DNA of 34,770 nt from Tannerellaceae bacterium (GTDB lineage: Bacteria > Bacteroidota > Bacteroidia > Bacteroidales > Tannerellaceae): contig JAIRYL010000088.1 in NCBI GenBank assembly GCA_031267775.1, positions 1 to 34,770 on the forward strand, given 5' to 3'. Position numbers and translations under genes: made by a program. Shown here one piece after another: positions 1 to 6,635 of this stretch (the stretch's first letter is position 1; the number at the start of each line of letters is the position of its first letter). The notes beneath the pieces were generated by a model that saw nothing but the letters and a program-made list of their open reading frames with translations, did no database searches and was not told the DNA's origin.

Positions 1-972
1 ATCAGACGGATGCTTGAGCCAGTGAGAAACGTCGGGCGAAAGGTTGCGCCGGGCGTCGCCGTTTTTTCGCCCCTTTTCGTTGCGGACGGGTAGCGCCCTG
101 CCTTCCTGCTTCTGTATTACCGCCAGAAAAAAGCCCTCGCCCCGGGTTAGATGCGGAAAAAAGCGGTAGGCGGGATGGTTGTATTTTAGCGCGCCGGTAA
201 TTTTCCATTCGTCCCGCACCGGCACGGGCAGGGCTTCTCCGCCCAGGGTTTGGATGATGTACTGGAGGTTGTCTTCGTTTTCTTCTATATTATATGTACA
301 GGTACAATATATTAACAGTCCTCCCGGCTTTAAGGCGTCCCAACAGTCGTGCAGGATGCGTCTTTGCCTCAGCGCGCAGCCCGCCACGTTGTTTGCGCTC
401 CATTGCGCCGCGCTGGAGGGGTCTTTTCGGAACATTCCCTCGCCCGAACAGGGCAGATCGGCCACCACCACGTCGAAGAAATGCGGCAGGCGGCTCATTT
501 CCGCCGGATGATTGCTGGTAACCAGGGCGCCGGGGTTTCCCCACTTGATAAGGTTTTCCTGCAAAACGGCAGCCCTGCTTTTCAGTATCTCGTTGCTAAC
601 CAGCAAACTTCCGGCCGGAAGCAGGGCCTGCAGGTGGGTAGACTTCCCGCCCGGCGCGGCGCAAAGGTCTAAACATTTTACCGGCCCGCTCACATGGGCG
701 CGGATGGCTTGCTCCAGAAACATAGACGACGCTTCCTGCACATAATACGCCCCGGCGTGGAAAAGGGGGTCGAAGGTAAACGACGGACGTTCCTTCAGGT
801 AATATCCACAGCTACACCAGCTTACGGATTCTTCACCCGGATCGGCCGGCCCTTTGGCGGGGTTGAGGCGGACGCTTACCGGCGGAGGAGACTGCAAGGC
901 GGCGTGAAAGGATGCGCAGGCGGCGCCTGTTAAAATTTGCATGCGCAAAAGAAAGTCGGCAGGAAGAATCAT
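1..972 (-). CDS. RsmF-like rRNA cytosine-C5 methyltransferase (NOL1/NOP2/sun family), partial
   Basis: SAM-dependent enzyme expected to make 5-methylcytosine in rRNA. I translated the minus strand from the ATG at 972: 324 codons without a stop, running off the left edge, so the C-terminus is missing (full relatives are roughly 450 aa). The SAM-binding motif CAAPGGK lies near residue 104, DLPCSGEG near 172 and TCTYNIEEN near 224. Cys225 of the latter is the expected catalytic nucleophile and Cys175 the release cysteine. The N-terminal stretch GYYLKERPSF followed by HAGAYYVQEASSMF is typical of RsmF/YebU. The ATG at 942 is in frame, but the one at 972 keeps the usual N-terminus (MILPADFLLRM). 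The gene is divergent from the RsmI-like gene with only 52 bp between them. The family assignment is firm; the exact target base is inferred. Confidence 0.9.
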   Translation of the reverse strand, partial: MILPADFLLRMQILTGAACASFHAALQSPPPVSVRLNPAKGPADPGEESVSWCSCGYYLKERPSFTFDPLFHAGAYYVQEASSMFLEQAIRAHVSGPVKCLDLCAAPGGKSTHLQALLPAGSLLVSNEILKSRAAVLQENLIKWGNPGALVTSNHPAEMSRLPHFFDVVVADLPCSGEGMFRKDPSSAAQWSANNVAGCALRQRRILHDCWDALKPGGLLIYCTCTYNIEENEDNLQYIIQTLGGEALPVPVRDEWKITGALKYNHPAYRFFPHLTRGEGFFLAVIQKQEGRALPVRNEKGRKNGDARRNLSPDVSHWLKHPSD

Positions 973-1024
973 CCGGTTCTTTTTTATTCGGACAAAAATA
1001 CTACTTTTGTAAAAAACAATTCGT
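973..1024. promoter_or_regulatory. Divergent overlapping promoters
   Basis: The 52 bp between the two methyltransferase genes hold two matches to the Bacteroides -7 consensus TAnnTTTG: TATTTTTG on the minus strand (1000 to 993) and TACTTTTG on the plus strand (1002-1009), one base apart. The -33 elements are not convincing on either side. ACAAAA at 992-997 and TTTTGT at 1005-1010 form a 6-bp inverted repeat across the two boxes. The predicted leaders are very short, about 9-14 nt. Confidence 0.45.
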
Positions 1025-1729
1025 ATGAGAGCTTCCCTTTTTCTGATTCCCGTAACGCTGGGCGACACGGAAATTCGCAGCGTTCTTCCCGATTACAACC
1101 GGGAGGTAATTCTGCAACTCAAACACTTCATCGTAGAGAATGTGCGAACGGCCAGGCGTTTCCTTAAAAAAACGGAGCCTTCCATCAAGGTGGACGAGCT
1201 GTTTTTTTACGAATTAAACGATCATACGCCGCTGCCCGACGTGCTTACGTATCTTACGCCGCTGGAGCGGGGCGAATCTATGGCCATTCTTTCCGAGGCG
1301 GGCTGCCCCGCCGTGGCAGACCCCGGCACCATCCTGGTGGCGATAGCGCAACGGAAGAATTATTCCGTCATCCCGCTGGTGGGGCCTTCTTCTATCCTTT
1401 TGTCGCTGATGGCGTCGGGTTTCAACGGGCAATCGTTTGCCTTTAACGGATACCTGCCGATAGATGCGCAAGACCGGGCGTGCGAACTCAAAAAAGCGGA
1501 AGGCCGGGTTTATACCGAACACCAAACGCAGTTGTTTATCGAGACGCCTTACCGCAACAATAAATTGCTGGACGAACTGCTTCGCGTCTGCATGCCTGCC
1601 ACCAAACTGTGCATCGCTTCCGAAATAACTACCCGCAACGAGTTTATCCGTACGCGCACCATCAGAGACTGGTCTACCCGGAAGCCCGACCTGCACAAGA
1701 AGCCTACCATCTTTCTTCTTTACAAATAA
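1025..1729 (+). CDS. RsmI-like SAM-dependent methyltransferase (tetrapyrrole methylase fold)
   Basis: A 234-aa protein of the tetrapyrrole (corrin/porphyrin) methylase superfamily, nearest in motif to RsmI, which 2'-O-methylates C1402 of 16S rRNA. Visible motifs: FLIPVTLGD at the N-terminus (RsmI has ATPIGN-like residues here), SEAGCPAVADPG near residues 90-101 (SDAG.P.I.DPG in RsmI), PLVGPSS near 117, and an ASGFNGQSFAFNGYLP stretch that matches the RsmI 'SG...F.F.GFLP' block. It is shorter than the roughly 280-aa E. coli RsmI and has a modified N-terminus, as in the short Bacteroidota paralogues, so the substrate may differ. The ATG at 1025 sits 16 nt after a TACTTTTG box. The acetyltransferase gene follows 7 nt after the stop, suggesting co-transcription. 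Confidence 0.85.
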   Translation: MRASLFLIPVTLGDTEIRSVLPDYNREVILQLKHFIVENVRTARRFLKKTEPSIKVDELFFYELNDHTPLPDVLTYLTPLERGESMAILSEAGCPAVADPGTILVAIAQRKNYSVIPLVGPSSILLSLMASGFNGQSFAFNGYLPIDAQDRACELKKAEGRVYTEHQTQLFIETPYRNNKLLDELLRVCMPATKLCIASEITTRNEFIRTRTIRDWSTRKPDLHKKPTIFLLYK

Positions 1730-1736
1730 TCCTTCC

Positions 1737-2315
1737 ATGGCAACGTATCAGGCGCACGAAACAGCGATTATAGACCCCGGCTGCACGATAGGAGACGATA
1801 CGCAGATATGGCACTTCTCTCACCTGATGGCCGGCTGCCGCGTGGGAAGGGCGTGCCGCATCGGACAGAATGTGGTGGTTTCGCCCGGAGTTGTTCTGGG
1901 AAACAATGTGAAGGTGCAAAATAATGTGTCGATATACAGCGGCGTGACGTGCGAGGACGATGTGTTTCTGGGCCCGAGCTGCGTTTTTACCAATATAACC
2001 AATCCCCGCAGCGCCGTCCCCCGGAATCATCTGTACCGGGAAACGCTGGTGCGGCAAGGCGCTACCATCGGCGCAAACGCCACTGTTCTGTGCGGAAACG
2101 TGATAGGACGGTACGCGCTGATAGGCGCCGGCGCGGTAATTACCCGCCACGTGCCTCCTTACGCGCTGATGACGGGGAATCCCGCCCGCCAAACCGGTTG
2201 GGTGAGCGAATTCGGCCTCCGGCTTCATTTTAACGAAGCGGGAATGGCTATCTGCCCCGAAAGCCGTTCGCGCTACCTGCTGGAGGCGGGGGAAGTGCGG
2301 AAACTGGACGGCTAA
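1737..2315 (+). CDS. Left-handed beta-helix N-acetyltransferase, WlbB/WbpD-like
   Basis: A 192-aa hexapeptide-repeat acetyltransferase. The repeat rungs run from about residue 10 to 155, and the blocks IWHFSHLM, KVQNNVSIYSGV, FLGPSCVFTN, TNPRS and IGANATVLCGN, then GAGAVITRHVP and GNPARQ.GWV, follow the WlbB/WbpD family closely. Those enzymes acetylate the 3-amino group of UDP-2-acetamido-3-amino-2,3-dideoxy-glucuronate with acetyl-CoA, giving a precursor of diacetamido-uronic acids in surface polysaccharides. It is unusual that none of the partner genes (dehydrogenase, aminotransferase, epimerase) or glycosyltransferases are nearby; it sits directly behind an rRNA methyltransferase. Its stop codon overlaps that of the convergent AraC gene by 3 bp. 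The fold is certain; the sugar specificity is inferred from the motifs. Confidence 0.85.
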   Translation: MATYQAHETAIIDPGCTIGDDTQIWHFSHLMAGCRVGRACRIGQNVVVSPGVVLGNNVKVQNNVSIYSGVTCEDDVFLGPSCVFTNITNPRSAVPRNHLYRETLVRQGATIGANATVLCGNVIGRYALIGAGAVITRHVPPYALMTGNPARQTGWVSEFGLRLHFNEAGMAICPESRSRYLLEAGEVRKLDG

Positions 2316-3166
2316 TAGGCGGCGGCTATCAATTCTTTTCGCAATTTAGACGGACATTGCCCGAATTGCTTTTTACAGTAGGTGGTGAAGTGCGCCGGCG
2401 AGCTAAACCCATATTCCTTGATGATAGCGCCAAACGTTACTCTGTCGCTGCTTAATTTTATTTTAATCTGGCGGGATTTTTGCTTGAGCATCCAGCTATA
2501 GGGCGAATCGCCGAAAAACTGGTTGAATTTGCGGTTAAACGACCGTACCGACATTTTACTCATATTGGCCAGCTCTTCTACGTTTTTCACGCTTTGGTAA
2601 TGCTGCAGCACAAAGGCCTTGAAGTCCATATTCCCTCCCAGTATGGGCGAAAGGAAACGCGCCATTTCTTCTTTTGTATAAAACGCCCGGAAAACCAGAA
2701 ACATTTCTTTTTGCTTCATGGCATGCAGATGTCTGCACTGTATTTTATGCCCCAGATAAAAGATTACGCTGTCTATAACCGACTGAAGCGGCGGACGGAT
2801 GTCTATTTTGTTAAAAACGGCCGGTTTCCGTTCAAAAGCCAGCAACGCCTCCAAAGCCAACTGGTCGCACAGCGTAAACTGGTTGTCAAAGCTTAGTATT
2901 ACATATTTCAGGCCGGTAATCGCTTCGGCCGTCGCGTCGGCGCCCTGCACAATAAAAACCACTTCTCCCCCCTTGCAATAATGGTTTTTAAATTCGTTGC
3001 AAGACATCATAGCTTCTCCGTCAAGGAAAAAAATAAGATGATTGAAATAAGTATCCTCCGGACGCCAAATTTCGCCCTGACTTACTTCCTTATAATTAAA
3101 TCCGATATGAAAGTCCGATACGTAATTTTTACATACTACATGCTCGTGGGGATATAAAAGCTTCAT
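2312..3166 (-). CDS. AraC-family transcriptional regulator
   Basis: A 284-aa protein with a C-terminal AraC/XylS double helix-turn-helix at about residues 185-280: VEELANMSKMSVRSFNRKF is the first HTH, GAIIKEYGFSSPAHFTTYCKKQFG the second, ending in the usual CPSKLRK. The N-terminal ~170 residues look like a cupin-type sensor domain (FFLDGEAMMSC, KGGEVVFI), but no ligand can be read from them. Bacteroidota AraC proteins of this length are soluble cytoplasmic activators. It faces the acetyltransferase gene tail-to-tail and is separated from pyrE by a 369 bp gap; its target is not evident. A candidate -7 box TATTTTTG lies upstream (3195 to 3188, minus strand), without a clear -33 element. Confidence 0.9.
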   Translation of the reverse strand: MKLLYPHEHVVCKNYVSDFHIGFNYKEVSQGEIWRPEDTYFNHLIFFLDGEAMMSCNEFKNHYCKGGEVVFIVQGADATAEAITGLKYVILSFDNQFTLCDQLALEALLAFERKPAVFNKIDIRPPLQSVIDSVIFYLGHKIQCRHLHAMKQKEMFLVFRAFYTKEEMARFLSPILGGNMDFKAFVLQHYQSVKNVEELANMSKMSVRSFNRKFNQFFGDSPYSWMLKQKSRQIKIKLSSDRVTFGAIIKEYGFSSPAHFTTYCKKQFGQCPSKLRKELIAAAY

Positions 3167-3535
3167 AACAACAAATATTTAGTTTAACAAAAATAAGTTT
3201 GCAGATTAAATTAACGGCATAAAGATACGCGAAAGTTCCAAACTTCCTAAACATCCTGACCGTTTTTTGATATAAATTTTCATTTTCTTTGTTTCCTTTC
3301 CTTCCGAATCATACATTCTATCTGAATCTTGCACAGGATATTGCCGGCGTATAGCCGTTTCCGGGCGTCTCTTATTCATTTCCACTTAATATAAATACTG
3401 GCGCCGCCAAAAACCGGTATATAAAATATATCAAAAAAACAGATTGTATCTTAAATTGTATTTAATAGAAAATTAATACTTGGTTTTCCGTTCCGATTCG
3501 CTATTTTTGCACCGGATAAAAACGTTAGGAAAAAA
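3167..3535. other. Intergenic region between the AraC regulator and pyrE
   Basis: This is a 369 bp AT-rich stretch between divergently transcribed genes. Apart from the two candidate -7 boxes (3195 to 3188 minus, 3502-3509 plus) I see no repeat, hairpin with a T-run or credible small ORF. Confidence 0.6.
3479..3509 (+). promoter_or_regulatory. Candidate promoter of the pyrE-argH operon
   Basis: TATTTTTG at 3502-3509 fits the Bacteroides -7 element TAnnTTTG. A TTGG at 3480-3483 lies about 19 bp upstream, at the correct distance for the -33 TTTG element. Transcription would start near 3517, leaving a leader of about 20 nt before the pyrE ATG at 3536. Confidence 0.5.
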
Positions 3536-4180
3536 ATGAAAGCGTTAGAAAGATTAGTGGCAGAGAAATTATTAAAAATCAAGGCCGTAAAGTTGCAGCC
3601 TACCAATCCGTTCACGTGGGCTTCCGGCTGGAAGTCTCCCATTTATTGCGACAACAGGAAGACTCTTTCGTATCCGGCCATCCGCAGTTTTATAAAAATA
3701 GAGCTGGCACGCGTTATCAGCGAAAAATACGAACAGGCCGACGCCATTGCCGGCGTAGCTACCGGAGCTATCGCGCAGGGCGCGCTGGTAGCCGACTTAT
3801 TGGGCCTTCCGTTTGTGTACATTCGCGCCACGCCAAAGGATCATGGCCTCGAAAATCTGATAGAAGGCGAACTCAAGCCTGGCTCTAAAGTAGTTATCCT
3901 GGAAGACCTTGTTTCCACCGGCGGGAGCAGCCTGAAAGCCGTAGAAGCTATCCGCAATTTCGGATGCGAAGTAATCGGGATGGTGGCTATCTTTACGCAC
4001 GGATTTCCCATAGCCGCCAAACATTTTAAACAGGCCAAAGTGGAATTGACTACGCTGAGCCAGTACGACGCCGTGATCGAAGAGGCGGTGCGCACGCATT
4101 ACATCGACCCGGCCGAAATAGCTACGTTGCAGGAGTGGCGCAAAGACCCGGCCAACTGGAAACCGAATAATGAACAATAA
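3536..4180 (+). CDS. pyrE: Orotate phosphoribosyltransferase
   Basis: Converts orotate and PRPP to orotidine 5'-monophosphate plus pyrophosphate in de novo pyrimidine synthesis; cytosolic dimer. The 214-aa length is normal for the family. The PRPP-binding motif VVILEDLVSTGGSS lies at residues 119-132, the flexible catalytic loop KDHGLENLIEG at about 101-111, and the N-terminal FTWASGWKSPIYCDNR segment is the orotate-side signature. It is the first gene of a tight plus-strand operon: the SRPBCC gene starts 3 nt after its stop, followed by argH. Placing pyrimidine and arginine biosynthesis together is sensible because both draw on carbamoyl phosphate. Confidence 0.97.
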   Translation: MKALERLVAEKLLKIKAVKLQPTNPFTWASGWKSPIYCDNRKTLSYPAIRSFIKIELARVISEKYEQADAIAGVATGAIAQGALVADLLGLPFVYIRATPKDHGLENLIEGELKPGSKVVILEDLVSTGGSSLKAVEAIRNFGCEVIGMVAIFTHGFPIAAKHFKQAKVELTTLSQYDAVIEEAVRTHYIDPAEIATLQEWRKDPANWKPNNEQ

Positions 4181-4183
4181 ATC

Positions 4184-4603
4184 ATGATAAAAATGACCGA
4201 ATTCGTCAGCGACGTTAAAACGATTCCTTACAGCGACGACCGTATCTTTGATACCTTGTCGAACTTGTCAAATATCGACAGAATTAAAGAGCGTATCCCG
4301 CGCAAACAAATGAAAAACCTTACCTACGACAAAGATTCGTGCAGTTTTTCGGTAGATCCGCTGGGACAGATAAGATTTGAGATTGTAGAGCGCGAACCCA
4401 ACAAATCTATCAAGATTGTCGCCGCCGAATCGCCTGTCCCGCTCCTGATGTGGATACAGCTCGCGCAGGCGTCTGAAAATAAAACCTGCATGAAGCTTAC
4501 CGTCCACGCCGACCTCAGCCCCTTTGTCAAACCGCTGATATCAAAACCGATGCAGGACGCTTTGGGTAACATATCTACCATTCTCGCCGCATTACCTTAT
4601 TAA
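4184..4603 (+). CDS. SRPBCC-fold (START-like) small protein
   Basis: A 139-aa protein with the polyketide-cyclase/START-like layout: an early helix with 'IFDTLSNLSNIDRI', a run of beta-strands (SCSFSVDPLGQIRFEIV, SIKIVAAE) and a long C-terminal helix (LISKPMQDALGNISTILAAL). It has no signal peptide, so it should be cytoplasmic. Proteins of this type can bind hydrophobic ligands; none can be predicted here. As far as I recall it is a regular neighbour between pyrE and argH in Bacteroidales, but no role has been assigned to my knowledge. The ATG at 4184 is 3 nt after pyrE; an in-frame ATG at 4193 is an equally good start. argH follows after 4 nt. Confidence 0.75.
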   Translation: MIKMTEFVSDVKTIPYSDDRIFDTLSNLSNIDRIKERIPRKQMKNLTYDKDSCSFSVDPLGQIRFEIVEREPNKSIKIVAAESPVPLLMWIQLAQASENKTCMKLTVHADLSPFVKPLISKPMQDALGNISTILAALPY

Positions 4604-4607
4604 ATGT

Positions 4608-5951
4608 ATGCCTGAGAAACTTTGGGAAAAAAATACGCCCGTCGATCGCGCCGTAGAAACTTTTACCATCGGCCGGGATCGCGAAATAGACCGATACCTG
4701 GCTACATACGACGTTCTCGGCTCGATAGCGCACGTCATCATGCTGGAGAGCGTCGGACTTCTTTCCAAACAGGAGCTAAACGCTTTGCTGCCCGAATTAA
4801 AAGAAATTTACCGCCTGGCCGACAGGGGGGAACTGCTGATTGAAGAGCATGTAGAAGACGTGCATTCGCAGGTGGAATTAATGCTCACCCGCAAACTGGG
4901 CGACGCCGGAAAGAAGATTCACAGCGGGCGCTCGCGCAACGATCAGGCGCTGTTAGACCTCAAACTTTTTACCCGCGCCAAAATACAGGAGATTGTTCGC
5001 CTGGCGTCCGGATTATTCACTGTCTTGCAAGAACGGAGCGAACGTCATAAAAACAGTTTGTTGCCTGGCTATACGCATCTGCAAATCGCCATGCCTTCTT
5101 CCTTTGGCCTGTGGTTTGGCGCGTATGCCGAAAGTTTGACCGACGATATGCTTCTTATGCAGGCCGCCTATAAAATATGTAACCGCAATCCGCTGGGATC
5201 GGCCGCCGGCTACGGTTCTTCGTTTCCGCTCAACCGGCAGATGACGACCGACTTGCTGGGCTTCGATTCCATGAACTACAACGCAGTGTATGCGCAAATG
5301 GGACGCGGCAAAATGGAACGTACCGCCTCTTTTGCCCTGGCCGGAATGGCTGCAACGCTCTCCAAGCTGGCCTGCGACGCCTGTTTATTCAGCAGCCAGA
5401 ACTTTGGCTTCATTAAACTGCCCGACTCGTTTACTACCGGCTCAAGTATCATGCCTCATAAAAAAAATCCCGACGTGTTTGAACTCGCGCGGGCCAAATG
5501 CAACAAAATACAAGGCCTCCCTCAGCAAATTACGCTCATATCCAACAATCTCCCCTCAGGCTACTTCCGCGACCTGCAAATTATAAAAGAAATTTTCCTC
5601 CCATCGTTTGACGAACTGATGGATTGCCTCCGCATGATCACCCGCATGATGCAGGAGATGATTGTAAACGAGCAGATTATAGAAGACGACAAATACGCCT
5701 TCCTGTTCAGCGTAGAAGAAGTAAACCGCCTGGTAACCTCCTCCGGAATGCCCTTTCGCGACGCCTACAAAAAAGTAGGACTCGCTATCGAAGCGGGAAC
5801 GTTCGTCCCCGACAAAACGGTGCGCCATACCCACGAAGGAAGCGCCGGAAATTTATGTAACGACCGTATCGCCGCCCTGATGCAAACCATTCTGGATGGT
5901 TTCCCGTTTGATAAGGTAAATGAAGCCGAAAATAAACTGGTAGACAAATGA
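4608..5951 (+). CDS. argH: Argininosuccinate lyase
   Basis: Cleaves argininosuccinate to arginine and fumarate, the last step of arginine biosynthesis; homotetramer of the fumarase/aspartase superfamily. The 447-aa length is normal. The three superfamily signatures are present: HSGRSRNDQ at 105-113, GYTHLQ at 154-159 and the flexible-loop motif GSSIMPHKKNPD at 278-289 with its catalytic serine. The N-terminus KLWEK...FTIGRDREID is typical. An ATG at 4604 is followed within two codons by a stop, so translation must begin at 4608. The TGA stop overlaps the ATG of the next gene (ATGA), which indicates translational coupling. Confidence 0.97.
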   Translation: MPEKLWEKNTPVDRAVETFTIGRDREIDRYLATYDVLGSIAHVIMLESVGLLSKQELNALLPELKEIYRLADRGELLIEEHVEDVHSQVELMLTRKLGDAGKKIHSGRSRNDQALLDLKLFTRAKIQEIVRLASGLFTVLQERSERHKNSLLPGYTHLQIAMPSSFGLWFGAYAESLTDDMLLMQAAYKICNRNPLGSAAGYGSSFPLNRQMTTDLLGFDSMNYNAVYAQMGRGKMERTASFALAGMAATLSKLACDACLFSSQNFGFIKLPDSFTTGSSIMPHKKNPDVFELARAKCNKIQGLPQQITLISNNLPSGYFRDLQIIKEIFLPSFDELMDCLRMITRMMQEMIVNEQIIEDDKYAFLFSVEEVNRLVTSSGMPFRDAYKKVGLAIEAGTFVPDKTVRHTHEGSAGNLCNDRIAALMQTILDGFPFDKVNEAENKLVDK

Positions 5952-6418
5952 AATATACGTATCGTCTTGTTTTTCTGTTATCCATCCTGTTTAGCTCATG
6001 CGATAAAACGTATGTGTCTACTATTCCCGATTTCCCCGTATACCTGGAGTTAGACCTGCGTTTTGAAGATAAAAATTTAGTACCCATTCAGGCATATACG
6101 GTTTTTACCCCTCAAAATATCAATCAAGCCCTTGAAAAAACAGGTTATGGAGGCGTACTGGTATACCATGGGTTAAATAATACGGCTACCACCTCTTATT
6201 ATGCGTTCGACGCCTCCTGCCCCCATGAAGCAAGCCGAACCACCGTTATAACGGTAGACAAAGACCATATATACGCCATCTGTCCCAAATGCGGGAGCAA
6301 ATACGAATTGCTGAACGGCATAGGCAATCCGGTAAGCGGCCCAAGCCTGCAGGAAGGATATTATCTGAAATCATACCATGTATCGGTAAATGGCGACAGA
6401 ATTACCGTTAGAAATTAA
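5948..6418 (+). CDS. Small lipoprotein with a Rieske-like iron-sulfur site (C-x-H ... C-x2-C)
   Basis: A 156-aa protein whose N-terminus (MKYTYRLVFLLSILFSSC) is a lipoprotein signal with the acylated cysteine at Cys18. The C-terminal half resembles a Rieske [2Fe-2S] domain: the first ligand loop is ASCPHEA (Cys91, His93), the second is AICPKCGSKYEL (Cys112, Cys115), followed by a Rieske-type proline loop (NPVSGPSL) and two strands. In canonical Rieske proteins the second loop supplies Cys and His (CPCHGS); here the residue in the His position is Cys, giving a potential 3-Cys/1-His site. It is coupled to argH by a 4-bp overlap. Redox partner and function are unknown; a zinc or purely structural site is the alternative. 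Confidence 0.7.
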   Translation: MKYTYRLVFLLSILFSSCDKTYVSTIPDFPVYLELDLRFEDKNLVPIQAYTVFTPQNINQALEKTGYGGVLVYHGLNNTATTSYYAFDASCPHEASRTTVITVDKDHIYAICPKCGSKYELLNGIGNPVSGPSLQEGYYLKSYHVSVNGDRITVRN

Positions 6419-6433
6419 TTTTCCCGTCAATTA

Positions 6434-6464
6434 TTTGCATAAATAAAAAAGTTCTATACCTTTG
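6434..6464 (+). promoter_or_regulatory. Promoter of tRNA-Gly
   Basis: This is an exact match to the Bacteroides promoter: TTTG at 6434-6437, a 19-bp spacer, and TACCTTTG (TAnnTTTG) at 6457-6464. The predicted start near 6472 is only a few bases before the mature tRNA. Confidence 0.8.
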
Positions 6465-6474
6465 TAGCCGTAAT

Positions 6475-6550
6475 GCGAAAGTAGCTCAGTTGGTAGAGCA
6501 TAACCTTGCCAAGGTTAGGGTCGCGGGTTCGAGTCCCGTCTTTCGCTCCA
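6475..6550 (+). tRNA. tRNA-Gly (anticodon GCC)
   Basis: A 76-nt tRNA with encoded CCA. The acceptor stem GCGAAAG (6475-6481) pairs with CTTTCGC (6540-6546), the discriminator base is T and CCA ends at 6550. The D-arm AGCTCAGTTGGTAGAGC is typical, the anticodon stem-loop AACCTTGCCAAGGTT carries GCC, and the T-arm CGGGTTCGAGTCCCG is canonical. It reads GGC and GGU codons. Confidence 0.97.
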
Positions 6551-6586
6551 TCATTGAAGTGGTAATAAAGGGGATAAATCAAGAGT

Positions 6587-6624
6587 ATAGCTTCCAAATC
6601 GGGTGATTTGGAAGCTATTTTTTT
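6587..6624 (+). terminator. Intrinsic terminator after tRNA-Gly
   Basis: A perfect 14-bp stem (6587-6600 with 6605-6618), a GGGT loop and a run of seven T at 6618-6624. It is oriented for plus-strand transcription and ends 11 bp before the stop codon of the convergent GH3 gene. The minus-strand side has no T-run, so it probably does not stop the GH3 transcript efficiently. Confidence 0.88.
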
Positions 6625-6635
6625 ACCGTTTGTTT

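Noticed and set aside
6475..6550. tRNA-Gly as the attachment site of an integrated island carrying the PUL
   Set aside because: No integrase gene is present and no second copy of the tRNA 3' end was seen in the window.
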